64,000 bases of DNA from CAWAHD01 sp963781785 (lineage in GTDB: Bacteria > Planctomycetota > Planctomycetia > Isosphaerales > Isosphaeraceae), in the NCBI GenBank assembly GCA_963781785.1, contig CAWAHD010000002.1:372001-436000 (forward strand), written 5' to 3'. The translations under genes were made by a program, and so were the position numbers. The number at the start of each line of letters is the position of its first letter. Positions within the stretch are counted from its first letter, which is position 1. Positions 27,282-36,865 of this stretch are shown here, piece after piece. The notes below the pieces were generated by a model. It ran no database searches. It saw nothing but the letters and a program-made list of their open reading frames with translations, and was not told where the DNA came from.

Positions 27282-29468
27282 ATGAGACTCGCCCCTGGGT
27301 CGATCGCCCGCCCTGTCGTGGTCGTGTCGGGACTCGCGCTACTCGTACTGTCCCCGTGCGGTTTTGCTCAAAACCCACGAGAGGTTCGCCTCGCTCCTCG
27401 CTTCGACGGATCGACGATCCCCGATCCTCCGCGACAGAGGGAACCCTGGCAACCGCCGGCGACCACGTTGCCCAAGTTTGTTGCCGGCGCCTCGGGAGTG
27501 CTCTTTGACCAAGGGCTGGCCGACCCGCGCGGCTGTGATTACCGCGCGATCGAGATCGGTATCGGCGACGTCTGGTCGGGAGGCGGCGCGGTGGCCAAGA
27601 CGCACGGCTGGGTCTTGCCGGCGCGTGACGGCGAGAAAACTCGGTTCGCCGTCGCCTGGAGCGGCCTGGTCTACCCGATTGTCTCGATCGGCGAGCCGGG
27701 CGACCCCGCGGCCGCTGTGCGGCACATTGCCCAGGCGGCCCGCGCCGCTCGCGAAGCCCGGGCCAAACATCCGAATGCGGAGCACGGTGGATTCGGCAGT
27801 TTCGGAACGAACGACGAGGAGTCCGCGGTTTCGGCGACGAGTCTGCACGCGATCAAGGTTTGTCTGTTGCTCCGGCTGGGCCGGCCCGACCTCGCCGAGA
27901 CGGTCTGGGCCGCGGGAACGGACCGGCCCAGTGACGCCGGCACTCGGGGCGCAAAGGCGAAATCGGACCTGACCAGCGACGGCGTTTCCTATGTGTCGAT
28001 GGCAAACGACCTGGCCTGGTACCTCTTCGACCGCGCCGTGTGCGCGCACATGCGCGGCGACGACGCCATCGCGCTCATCGACGCGCGGAAGCTCACCGCG
28101 TTTCGGAAGGCCGTAGAGACCCAGGCTGCGGCGATGGGCTTCGACCATCCCCGCCGGCTCGTCGACCGCGGCGAGGGGCCCACGCCTTTTATCGCATTCC
28201 TCGACCAGCTTCCGGAGCTCCTGGCCGATCACGAGCGCCGGGCGCGGGAACCCAAGCGAGTACCGGTGCCGCCGGCAGGCGCCGATGAGAAGAAGCGGAT
28301 CACCGCCCTGATCGCCGAACTCGATCAAGTTGCGGTCCGCCAGTTTGGGCAGCCGGGCGGCGTCTCCCTGGGCCAATCTCCGATCGTCAGGGCGCTCGTC
28401 GAAGCGGGTGACCAGGCGGTCGGCCCCTTGATCGAGGATCTGGAACACGACCTCCGCCTGACTCGCTCAGTCCACTTCCATCGCGACTTCTTCCGATCCC
28501 GCACCATCATGGGGGCCCACGAGGCCGCGTACACAGCGCTGGCCGGCATCCTGCAAACTTCGTTTTTCGGTGCGGTCTCGACGGGGGACAATCTCTCGGC
28601 GCGTGGCCTGGAAGGGCGGAAAGCGGTTGCCGATCAGGTCCGCACGTACTGGGAAAAGAACAGGGGCGTCCCGCTCGGAGAGCGCTGGTATCGCACGCTC
28701 GCTGACGACCGCGCCGAGCCGGCCGAATGGCTTCGGGCCGCCGGTAACATCGTCCAGCATGAGAATGTCGCGGTCATTCCCGGCAGTACGGCATTCTCGA
28801 CGTCGGTGGTGACCGAACTCCCTCCGGGCGCCCGGCCAATCTTCCGAGGCGCAGCGCTCCGCGCGAAGCAAAACCCGAGCGTCGCCGAACTGATGGCCAG
28901 GCGAGCGGATGAGGTCGACCCCGACGGACCGCTCGATACCCACCCGGCCGACCAGTTACGGGTGGGAATGGCCAACCAGATGGCCGCGATCCTGGCAGAG
29001 TGGGACAGCAAGGCGGCCTTGCCGGTCCTGAAAGCCCGCGTGGGCCGCTGCGCCCGGATCGTGCAATTCGGGCAACAGATCGGAACGAGGCTCCACGGCG
29101 TGGAGACGGGGATCGCGACCCTGACCGGCCTGCGCACCGACGCGGGCGACCCGGAGGCGCTGAACGACTACGCCGGCTGGGTCCGCTCCGTCTCCCCCAA
29201 CCACTTCCCGTTCAAACCGATCGCCATGTTCGAGCCCTTGTGGCGCAATCCGGACAATCCGGCTGTTATCGCCGCCGCTGCCGAGCTGTTTGACGACCCG
29301 AAGTCGCCGTGGAACCCCTCGATCAGCCCACAGACCCTCGACACGGATGGCGGGTACCAGCTCGATCTGCTCGGCAGTTCCCTGCTTGCCTTGAAGTCGT
29401 TCCGCGTGCTCGTGCTGAGGGCCCTGACCGACCGGACCGAGGTGGGCACTGTCGAGACCGACGCTTAG
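27282..29468 (+). CDS. Large secreted protein, unknown; N-terminal part before an in-frame TAG
   Basis: 728 residues with a signal peptide (VVVVSGLALLVLSPCGFAQ). The mature part is predominantly alpha-helical and soluble, with HEAT-like character (e.g. GQSPIVRALVEAGDQAVGPL, AAYTALAGILQTSFFGAVST). It ends at TAG 29466-29468. The frame continues past that codon without any shift (ETVTVIQGEHKTVSD...) into the next entry, so the two probably form one ~1,129-residue protein interrupted by a single amber codon. No family was recognised. Periplasmic or surface location is inferred from the signal peptide. Confidence 0.6.
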   Translation: MRLAPGSIARPVVVVSGLALLVLSPCGFAQNPREVRLAPRFDGSTIPDPPRQREPWQPPATTLPKFVAGASGVLFDQGLADPRGCDYRAIEIGIGDVWSGGGAVAKTHGWVLPARDGEKTRFAVAWSGLVYPIVSIGEPGDPAAAVRHIAQAARAAREARAKHPNAEHGGFGSFGTNDEESAVSATSLHAIKVCLLLRLGRPDLAETVWAAGTDRPSDAGTRGAKAKSDLTSDGVSYVSMANDLAWYLFDRAVCAHMRGDDAIALIDARKLTAFRKAVETQAAAMGFDHPRRLVDRGEGPTPFIAFLDQLPELLADHERRAREPKRVPVPPAGADEKKRITALIAELDQVAVRQFGQPGGVSLGQSPIVRALVEAGDQAVGPLIEDLEHDLRLTRSVHFHRDFFRSRTIMGAHEAAYTALAGILQTSFFGAVSTGDNLSARGLEGRKAVADQVRTYWEKNRGVPLGERWYRTLADDRAEPAEWLRAAGNIVQHENVAVIPGSTAFSTSVVTELPPGARPIFRGAALRAKQNPSVAELMARRADEVDPDGPLDTHPADQLRVGMANQMAAILAEWDSKAALPVLKARVGRCARIVQFGQQIGTRLHGVETGIATLTGLRTDAGDPEALNDYAGWVRSVSPNHFPFKPIAMFEPLWRNPDNPAVIAAAAELFDDPKSPWNPSISPQTLDTDGGYQLDLLGSSLLALKSFRVLVLRALTDRTEVGTVETDA

Positions 29469-29480
29469 GAAACGGTTACC

Positions 29481-30671
29481 GTGATCCAGGGCGAACACAA
29501 GACGGTGAGCGACGCCAATGGCAAGATGTCCTCGGTTGGCAGTTCGGGCGAGTCATCCACCCGGGCCGGGCGCCCGTTCAAGCCCGGGCCAGCGGCGATG
29601 CCTCTGCGAGTCGGCGACCTGGTCTGCGAAAAACTGCAGGCACTCGAAGGCATCCCCCGGTTCCAGAAGCACTGGCCCGTGGCGAGGCGCGACCAGGCCA
29701 TCTTGGCCTCGATGCGCTATCTGAAGCAGTACGGCGAGCGGTTCCGCGAAAACGAGGCATCGCGTGCGATCCATCGAGCAGAGCCCGGCGGTCCGCGGTA
29801 TGACACCGCGATTCTTGCATTCGACCCGCTCGACCATCCGGCGACGGCCGCAGACGTCGCGCTGGGCCGGGCGATCTTCTCGCTCGAGCCCGCCGGGGCG
29901 GAGGTCCGCCGCGTTCCGCTGCCGTCGTTCCCGCTCGACGCCCAGTGGACGAAGCTGGAAGTCTTCCCCAACGATCCGCCCATCGTGAGCGTGTTCGATC
30001 TCGATGGCCATGAACTTCCCAATACCGAGGCGCTCCAGACCGGCCGCGTCTGGCAGGCCGAGGAGCTGCGCGAGGGCGACCGCTGGCGTCGCTATTACGG
30101 ATTTGTCGGCCGCCACGCCCTGACCCGGGTCGCGGCCGAGGAAATCGAGTTCCTCACTCCCTCGCAGGAAGGCTGGTCACTTCTCTCGACCGACCTTGAC
30201 GCCCGGACCGTCGTCAAGGAAGCTGCGACTACCGGCCCCTTACGCGTCGAGGTCTTGTTCCGGAACCATCATGGCGTCGAGACGACGGCTCCGGCCGACC
30301 TCGTGCGCGAAGACAACGGTGCGCTCACGATCCGCGACGGGATTGCCTTCCGGCTTGTTCGCGAGTCGGACAAACCGGAATTGCCGAATCCGTTTGGCGA
30401 CCTGCAAGGGGCTCGCGAGAAGCCGTTCCCGCCCGAGGACATCTCGGCCCGCACATACCGCCGTCACCAAGGCGGAGCCGCGCCCCGATCGCTCGCGCCG
30501 GCTGGGACGGTCAGCGCGTTTCAACTCGATCTGCGCAACCTCTTCTCCATTGATCGGCCCGGCCGCTACCGCCTTGAGGTCACCTTCGACGACCTCGATC
30601 TCCCGAACAAAACTCCTGGAAAGATCGTGACCGTTTTCCTCGTCGTCGCCCGCGGTAAGCCCAGCAATTGA
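29481..30671 (+). CDS. C-terminal continuation of the large secreted protein
   Basis: Same reading frame as the entry at 27282, four codons after its TAG. It begins at a GTG in VIQGEHKTVSDANGKMSS, with no signal peptide and no convincing ribosome site. The first ~70 residues (LQALEGIPRFQKHWPVARRD, AILASMRYLKQYGERFR) look like the end of a helical domain rather than an N-terminus. The remainder is beta-rich and ends with an all-beta segment (SAFQLDLRNLFSIDRPGRYR LEVTF). Best read as part of the upstream gene split by a nonsense change or a base-call error. Confidence 0.5.
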   Translation: MIQGEHKTVSDANGKMSSVGSSGESSTRAGRPFKPGPAAMPLRVGDLVCEKLQALEGIPRFQKHWPVARRDQAILASMRYLKQYGERFRENEASRAIHRAEPGGPRYDTAILAFDPLDHPATAADVALGRAIFSLEPAGAEVRRVPLPSFPLDAQWTKLEVFPNDPPIVSVFDLDGHELPNTEALQTGRVWQAEELREGDRWRRYYGFVGRHALTRVAAEEIEFLTPSQEGWSLLSTDLDARTVVKEAATTGPLRVEVLFRNHHGVETTAPADLVREDNGALTIRDGIAFRLVRESDKPELPNPFGDLQGAREKPFPPEDISARTYRRHQGGAAPRSLAPAGTVSAFQLDLRNLFSIDRPGRYRLEVTFDDLDLPNKTPGKIVTVFLVVARGKPSN

Positions 30672-30718
30672 AGTCCTGGCCGCCGGGGCCAGCAAGACCC
30701 CGGCTACCCGGCCGCGTC

Positions 30719-31309
30719 TCAGACGAGCTTGTCCTGTCCGGCTGGTTTTGCCGCGGCTGGCCGCACGATCGCTGCAAGCGCGATGCCCGCCAAGAGCCAG
30801 CCGACGGTGTGCTCGGTGATCTGGGCCAACGTGAAATCGGTCGGGAATCCATACCAGTTCCAGAAGGGCACGCACGTCATGAGTGACGCCAGCAGGCCGA
30901 TAAGCGTCACACACGCCACCCGCACGATGAAGCCCGGGCGAAGCTGCGACACCAGCACCGCGGCCAGCAGCGCGCACACCACGTTGGTTCCCAGCTCGAT
31001 CGGCAGACGCTTGCCAAGCGACGCATCGCGGCCGGCGGGATAGATTACCATGAATCCGTACGGGCCCTTGGTGACTTTTTCGGCGTGAGCCTGCATCTCT
31101 TCCTGCGATTGTGCCTTGCTCATGTCGCGACCAGGCACGAAGTACAGTCCGGGCCCCGGTACGTCGGCTTTCATGGCCGCCGCCAGCGCGTTCTCGTTCG
31201 GGACGGCCTGCATGCCCATGTCGCCGATCGGCAAGTGCATGTGCGACACAAATCCCCAGAAGAAAATGACGATTCCCCCGACAACACCACCGATCAGAAT
31301 CTTGGCCAT
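30719..31309 (-). CDS. Small membrane protein, unknown
   Basis: 196 residues. The N-terminal helix is AKILIGGVVGGIVIFFWGFV followed by a conserved-looking SHMHLPIGDMGM, a periplasmic loop (GPGLYFVPGRDMSKAQSQEE) and three C-terminal helices (VVCALLAAVLVSQL; VACVTLIGLLASLM; VGWLLAGIALAAIV). Four-helix topology with no catalytic motif that I can name. Single gene, intact frame. Confidence 0.6.
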   Translation of the reverse strand: MAKILIGGVVGGIVIFFWGFVSHMHLPIGDMGMQAVPNENALAAAMKADVPGPGLYFVPGRDMSKAQSQEEMQAHAEKVTKGPYGFMVIYPAGRDASLGKRLPIELGTNVVCALLAAVLVSQLRPGFIVRVACVTLIGLLASLMTCVPFWNWYGFPTDFTLAQITEHTVGWLLAGIALAAIVRPAAAKPAGQDKLV

Positions 31310-31530
31310 CGCGATTTCTCACTGGTTAGGGACGGATCGAGCCGTCGGTTGATGATATGACCGTTCCAACGACGACAGGATCTAGTGTACACTTGAATTC
31401 TAGCACAATCAAGGGGCTGGAGTCGTTTGCGTAACTGGGATCCTATTCCGTGCCTTGTGCAAGGGGTAGAATCCCTCTTCCCACAAGCTCGAGACCCTTC
31501 GCCCTGGCACCAGCGACCCATAGAGAACCC

Positions 31531-33399
31531 ATGAATCCCATTCAAGCGACCTCGTGTTTTCCGAGCGGAGCCTCGTTGCAGATGCCGTGCCCGATTCGCG
31601 CGCGGCCGGCTCGTGGCGGGCTGCTCATCTGTCTCGGCGTCTTCTTCGCCGCAGCCGGCCACGCTGCGCGCGCGTCTGACAGATCCCAGGACGACCAGAA
31701 AACGCCCGAACCCGGTGCCGCGACCCCAGCCGCCTATGACGTCGTGATCCTGGGCGGACGGGTCGTCGACGGCACAGGTAATGCCTGGTTCTGCGGCGAC
31801 GTCGCCCTTCACGGTAATCGGATCGCGCGGGTCGCGCCGGTGGGCATGCTCCAGCATGCGGTCGCGAAGGAGCGGATCGACGCCAGAGGGATGGTCGTCT
31901 GCCCTGGATTCATCGACATCCAGGGACACTCCCGGCATGCTTTGCTCTCCGGCGATGGCCGGGTCAAGAGCAAGGTCACGCAAGGTGTCACCACCGAGAT
32001 CATGGGCGAGGGCTGGACTAATGCCCCGGTGAACGATCGCATCATGGCCGTGACCAAGCTCATCGACCCCGATGACGCGGAACGCGCCCGGGAATTCGCC
32101 GGACCGCACGGATTCGATGCATGGCTCAAAGCCATGGAGCGCCACGGGTCCTCGGTCAACTTCGGCTCGTTCGTCGGTTCGGCGACGATCCGGGCTTATG
32201 TGAAGGGGATGGACCAGGGACCGCCGACCGATCCGGAGCTGGACATGATGCGCCGGCTCGTCCGCGAGTCGATGGAAGACGGAGCCTTCGGGATCGCCTC
32301 GGCGCTCATCTACCCCCCGGACAATTTCGTCAGCACGGCGGACCTGGTCGCCCTGGCGAAAGTGATGGCGCCCTATGGGGGCGTGTATATCTCGCACATC
32401 CGGTCGGAGGCCGATCGCCTGGTCGAGGCGATCGACGAGGCGATCGCGATCGGACGAGATGGCGGCGTGCCCGTGGAGATCTACCACTTGAAAGCAGCGG
32501 GACGGCGCAACTGGTCCAAGGCCGGGGCCGCAATCGCGCGGATCGCCGAGGCCCGGGCGCAGGGCCTCGACGTCGGCGCCGACATGTATCCCTACATCGC
32601 CGGCTCAACAGGACTGACCGCCGTCCTTCCTCCCTCGGCCTCCGCCGGCGGGAAGCTCTTCGACCGGCTCGCCGATCCGGCCGAGCGTGCCAGGATCCGC
32701 GCGGAGGTCCTCGCGCCCAAGACCCAGTGGGAGAACATGGGACAGCTCGCCACCCCGGAAGGAATATTGGTCCTGGAGCTCAAGAAGCCCCAGAACGCCA
32801 AGTACGCTGGCCAGCGGCTCTCCGAGATCGCCCGGGCCGAGGGCAAGCACTGGCTCGACGCCGCGATGGATTTGATCCTCTCCGAGCGCCAGAGCATCGG
32901 CACGGTTTACTTCATGATGAACGAGGAGAACGTCAAGCTTCAGTTGCGGCAGCCGTGGATCAAGTTCGGCACCGACGCCGACGGCGTCGACCCCGACAAG
33001 CAGCCGGGCCTGACCCACCCGCGCGCATATGGCACATTCGCGCGCATCCTGGGCAAATACGTGCGCGACGAGCGAGTGATCGCCCTCGAGGACGCGATCC
33101 GCATGATGACCTCCGCCGTGGCGGCACGGCTGTCGATCCGCGACCGGGGTCTCTTGCGCGAGGGCTATCATGCCGACGTCGTCGTCTTCGACCCGGCGAC
33201 GATCGCCGATCGGGCCACCTTTGAGAAGCCTCACCAGACCTCCGTCGGCATCCGCCACGTCTTCGTGAACGGCATCGCGGTTGTCCACGAGGGCCGGCAC
33301 ACGGGAGCCAAGCCCGGCGAGATCGTCCGCGGGCCGGGCTATTCGCTCCACCACGCATCGGGTCATAAACCGATCTCCACCGGAATCGATCTACCTTGA
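31531..33399 (+). CDS. D-aminoacylase-like amidohydrolase, exported
   Basis: 622 residues. The start at 31531 gives a signal peptide (GGLLICLGVFFAAAGHAARA). The amidohydrolase composite domain begins VILGGRVVDGTGNAW, and the barrel begins GFIDIQGHSRHALL. N-acyl-D-amino-acid deacylases usually have an HxH there, whereas here the first His is Gln and the second remains. Other expected ligands are seen: ISHIRSE, EIYHLKAAG and the late GTDADG. The C-terminal part REGYHADVVVFDP is typical. It probably hydrolyses N-acyl-D-amino acids or related amides in the periplasm; the altered first motif may change the metal site. Intact. Confidence 0.8.
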   Translation: MNPIQATSCFPSGASLQMPCPIRARPARGGLLICLGVFFAAAGHAARASDRSQDDQKTPEPGAATPAAYDVVILGGRVVDGTGNAWFCGDVALHGNRIARVAPVGMLQHAVAKERIDARGMVVCPGFIDIQGHSRHALLSGDGRVKSKVTQGVTTEIMGEGWTNAPVNDRIMAVTKLIDPDDAERAREFAGPHGFDAWLKAMERHGSSVNFGSFVGSATIRAYVKGMDQGPPTDPELDMMRRLVRESMEDGAFGIASALIYPPDNFVSTADLVALAKVMAPYGGVYISHIRSEADRLVEAIDEAIAIGRDGGVPVEIYHLKAAGRRNWSKAGAAIARIAEARAQGLDVGADMYPYIAGSTGLTAVLPPSASAGGKLFDRLADPAERARIRAEVLAPKTQWENMGQLATPEGILVLELKKPQNAKYAGQRLSEIARAEGKHWLDAAMDLILSERQSIGTVYFMMNEENVKLQLRQPWIKFGTDADGVDPDKQPGLTHPRAYGTFARILGKYVRDERVIALEDAIRMMTSAVAARLSIRDRGLLREGYHADVVVFDPATIADRATFEKPHQTSVGIRHVFVNGIAVVHEGRHTGAKPGEIVRGPGYSLHHASGHKPISTGIDLP

Positions 33400-33687
33400 T
33401 AAAGAACTACAGCAGCGGCGGCGAGGTGGCGGCCGAATCGCGGACCGACGCGCGGACTGAGCACGTGACCGTGTACCAGGACGCGGAGCATGCAAGCTAC
33501 CTGGAGATCCCGCGGGCTCAAGCGCCGGGGCAATAGGAGAGACAGTCGCGAGCTGACGTCTCGTTGTGGCCGCCAACCTTGTAAGACGCCACCAGAATGG
33601 GTATCTGTGGAAGTAGAAAGCTGACCGGATTTATGGGAAATCATCGACTTGCGGCGACTTATGCATTCGCAGGGTAGGCGAAAAGTC

Positions 33688-34179
33688 ATGAGCTTGTGCA
33701 CCAGCCGGAGCGTTGCGGCGAGCCTCCTGCTTGCTGTGGGTCTCTTGGCGGCGGCTTGTGCCAGCCGGAAACAGGGCGCGGGAGGCGAAGGCCTGGATCC
33801 CGAGCTCGCGAGGCGGGGCACGATCGAGGTCACGGCGAAACTCGTCGAGATCCCCGAGGGAGCGATCTTCGAGCGAGAGCTGTACAACTACGCGACCGTG
33901 CTCAAGTACCAGGTGCTCGAGGTCCACCGCGGAAGGGTCAAGGGCGAGACGATCTACGTCGGCCACTACAATCCGTTCAAGCCTCGATCCGAAGCGGCCG
34001 ATCAGCGCGTGCCGGACGTCGGCGGCAATCTGAAGTCGTTCCGCCCCGGCGACGTGCACCGGATGGCACTCGAAGATTCGATGCTCGACCATTTCTCGGG
34101 AGGAATCCTCAACCTGTATTCCGAGGAAGACACCGACCCGATCTACTGGGCCGTCTGGACGGATCCGGTCAGCGGTTGA
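33688..34179 (+). CDS. Lipoprotein at the head of the O-acetylation operon
   Basis: 163 residues. The signal peptide SVAASLLLAVGLLAAACAS has lipobox AAAC. The mature body is a beta-rich domain (GTIEVTAKLVEIPEGAIFER, YNYATVLKYQVLEVHRGRVK G, ETIYVGHYNPFKPR). No family recognised. It lies 52-67 bases upstream of the AlgI-like gene on the same strand and is likely an envelope component of that system. Confidence 0.65.
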   Translation: MSLCTSRSVAASLLLAVGLLAAACASRKQGAGGEGLDPELARRGTIEVTAKLVEIPEGAIFERELYNYATVLKYQVLEVHRGRVKGETIYVGHYNPFKPRSEAADQRVPDVGGNLKSFRPGDVHRMALEDSMLDHFSGGILNLYSEEDTDPIYWAVWTDPVSG

Positions 34180-34246
34180 CCGCCCGGGCGCGCGACGCGA
34201 AAAGCCGTTTCATCGTCTCTCTCGCGGTTACATGGCCCGGCTGACC

Positions 34247-35689
34247 ATGGTCTTCACCACATATCTATTCGTCTTTTACTTCCTGCCGCTTTTCCTGGTG
34301 TTCTACTACGCTCTCGATGGCTTCTTCCGGCGCGCCGGCGCGCCCAATGCGCAGACCTGCCTGGTGCTCAATACCTTCCTGGTACTGGCCAGCTACATCT
34401 TCTACGGTTGGTGGAATCCGTGGTTCATCTTGCTGATGCTCGCGATCACCGTGGTGAACTATGCCTGCGGAAGGTTGATCGGCCTGCCGGGGATCAGCCG
34501 GAGGTTACGCTTCTGGGGGCTCACGTGCGCCATCGTCGTGAGCCTGGGCACGCTGGGCTTCTTCAAGTACTTCCTGTTCTTCGAGGCCAACCTGAACCAG
34601 GTGCTAACCTGGTTCGGAGCCGGCACGGTGCGCGTACTGGCGATCACGTTGCCCATCGGGATCTCGTTCTACACGTTTCATGCACTCAGTTACACCATCG
34701 ACGTCTATCGCGGTACGGCGCCTCCGGTCCGGTCGTTCATCGATTTCGCGTGCTACATCGCGCTCTTTCCACAGCTCGTTGCGGGGCCGATCATCCGTTA
34801 TAGCACGGTGGCCGACCAGCTCGTCGATCGCTCGCACACCTGGGAGAAGTTTGGCTCCGGTGTCACCCTGTTCGTCCTTGGCTTCGCCAAGAAGATCTTG
34901 CTCGCCAATCCCATGGGCCGGGTTGCGGATGCCGCCTTCGACGCCCGGTCGCTTGCCGCGCCGGATGCCTGGTTCGGCGTGCTGGCTTACGCGTTCCAGA
35001 TCTACTTCGATTTCTCCGGTTACTCCGACATGGCCGTCGGCCTGGGACGGATGATCGGCTTCGAGTTTCTCAAGAACTTCGATTCCCCCTACAAGGCCGA
35101 TAGCATCACCGAGTTCTGGCGGCGCTGGCACATCTCGTTGAGCACGTTCTTGCGCGACTATCTTTACATTCCTCTGGGGGGCAATCGCAAGGGATCCCGG
35201 CGCACCTACGAGAACCTCATCTTCGTCATGCTTCTGGGGGGGCTGTGGCATGGCGCGAACTGGACGTTCGTCGCCTGGGGGGCATATCACGGGATCCTGC
35301 TCGCCCTCGAGCGGTGCCGGGGCAAGCGCAGCGCGTACGAGCAATTGCCGCGGCCGGTCCGCGTGGCTGCGACGTTCGTCCTGGTGCTGATCTCGTGGGT
35401 GCTGTTTCGCTCGGCAAATCTCCACGAGGCGACGAACTACCTGGGGGCCATGGTCGGGCAGGGGGGGGCCGGCTCCGGGACGCTGCTCTTGCCGGCGCTG
35501 CTTTACACGCAGGAGACGTTCCTGATCATGGCCGTCGGGGCCTTGGTCGTCGCCTGGCCGATCCAGGCCCATGACTGGAGCAGGGAGGTCACCTGGCCCA
35601 AGGCAATCGTCGTGCATCCGCTGTTCTGTGCGTCGCTCCTGGTGATGTTCTCGCAGTCGTTCAACCCGTTCCTCTACTTCCAGTTCTAG
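34247..35689 (+). CDS. AlgI-like MBOAT O-acyltransferase
   Basis: About 480 residues and at least ten membrane helices. MVFTTYLFVFYFLPLFLVFY is the usual AlgI start (an ATG at 34232 would add five residues). Signature segments: LPIGISFYTFHALSYTIDVY, SPYKADSITEFWRRWHISLS, TFLRDYLYIPLGGNRKG and GLWHGANWTFVAWGAYHG, which contains the catalytic His. The family passes acetyl groups from a cytoplasmic donor across the membrane for O-acetylation of exported polysaccharides (alginate, peptidoglycan and others). Followed after 10 bases by the SGNH partner gene. No polymer-synthesis genes are nearby, so the acceptor is unknown. Confidence 0.92.
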   Translation: MVFTTYLFVFYFLPLFLVFYYALDGFFRRAGAPNAQTCLVLNTFLVLASYIFYGWWNPWFILLMLAITVVNYACGRLIGLPGISRRLRFWGLTCAIVVSLGTLGFFKYFLFFEANLNQVLTWFGAGTVRVLAITLPIGISFYTFHALSYTIDVYRGTAPPVRSFIDFACYIALFPQLVAGPIIRYSTVADQLVDRSHTWEKFGSGVTLFVLGFAKKILLANPMGRVADAAFDARSLAAPDAWFGVLAYAFQIYFDFSGYSDMAVGLGRMIGFEFLKNFDSPYKADSITEFWRRWHISLSTFLRDYLYIPLGGNRKGSRRTYENLIFVMLLGGLWHGANWTFVAWGAYHGILLALERCRGKRSAYEQLPRPVRVAATFVLVLISWVLFRSANLHEATNYLGAMVGQGGAGSGTLLLPALLYTQETFLIMAVGALVVAWPIQAHDWSREVTWPKAIVVHPLFCASLLVMFSQSFNPFLYFQF

Positions 35690-35699
35690 GCTTACTTCC

Positions 35700-36862
35700 G
35701 TGCCGATCAACCGTCGTGCGCATCTCTTCGTGGCCGTTCTCTTCGTCGCCGTGATCGCGGCGCCGGGTCTGATTCAGACCGTTTGCGAGCTTCGCTCCGG
35801 GGAGCGGCCGCGCGCCCTCGACGTCTTCCGCCAGCCGCCGACAGCCCGGAACCTGCACGGGTACGAGCGAAGCATCGAGGAAACGAGCCTGGTGATCAGG
35901 CAGCTCCGGCCGCCGGTGCAGTACGTGCAGTGGCGGTTCCTGGGCGATGCCGGCGAGAAGGTCGTTGTGGGGCGTGATGGCTGGCTGTTTTATCGACCGA
36001 GCGTGCGCTATGCGACCGAGCGTGAGCAGGGCACTCGCGAGAACGATTCCGGTTTTCCACTTCCTGCCATCCGATCGTTCCGCGATCAGCTCCAGGAGCG
36101 AGGGATCCGGCTGGTGGTCGTCCCGGTTCCCAGCAAGGAGAGCGTCTATCCCGAGATGCTGGCCAGTCGGGCAGAACACGCGGGAGTCGTTGTCTGCGAC
36201 GAGACTCGACGCCTGCTCGATCAGTTGGAGCAGTATGGCATCGAGCACGTCGACCTGTTCGAGGTGTTTCGCCGGGCCCGCGGGAAGGAGAACCCATCGG
36301 ATCCGAATCGGCTCTACCTGGTGCAGGACAGCCACTGGTCTCCGGAGGGCGCGCGGCTGGCCGCCGGCGCGGTCGCGCGGCAAGTGCTCGACGGAGGCGC
36401 CCTCAATCGGGGTGATTACACTTACGCCCTTCGTTCGGTGACCGTCCTGCGCCGTGGCGATCTGGTCGAGATGCTTCAGGTGCCGCAGATCGAGCGAGCG
36501 CTTGAGCCGGAGAGTCTGGCATGCGTGCAAGTCGTCCGGTTGGACGACAGAGCGCCTTATCGCGATCGGCCCGAGTCCGAGGTCCTGATCCTGGGCGACA
36601 GCTTCCTGCGAATTTATGAGCAGGACGAGCCCGGGGCCGCCGGGTTTATCGCGCATCTCGGCGCGAGCTTGGGCAACCGCTCACCTCGATTGTCAATGAC
36701 GGCGGGGGCTCCACGCTGGTCCGGAAGGAGCTGGCACACCGGCCGGCGCTTCTCTGGAACAAGAAGGTGGTGATCTGGGAATTCGCCGAGCGCGATATCC
36801 GCTATGGGACCCAGGGGTGGCAGATCGTTCCCCTGGTTCGGTCAGAGACGACTCCGAGGTGA
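35700..36862 (+). CDS. AlgX/AlgJ-like SGNH acetyltransferase (one frameshift)
   Basis: GTG start. A signal anchor (AHLFVAVLFVAVIAAPGL) is followed by an SGNH-hydrolase-like domain: GRDGWLFYRP (~residue 97), the DxH motif LVQDSHWSPEGARLAA (~215-230) and the nucleophile ILGDSFLRIYEQDEPG (~300), so Ser, Asp and His are all present. A missing base near 36675 joins ...HLGASLG to QPLTSIVNDGGGSTLVRKEL and the C-terminal VVIWEFAERDIRYGTQGW, which is typical of AlgX/AlgJ. It takes acetyl groups delivered by the MBOAT and transfers them to a periplasmic glycan. TGA at 36860-36862. Confidence 0.88.
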
Positions 36863-36865
36863 CCG

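Noticed and set aside
29466..29480. Selenocysteine or pyrrolysine decoding of the in-frame stop
   Set aside because: TAG excludes selenocysteine, and nothing in the window suggests a pyrrolysine system.
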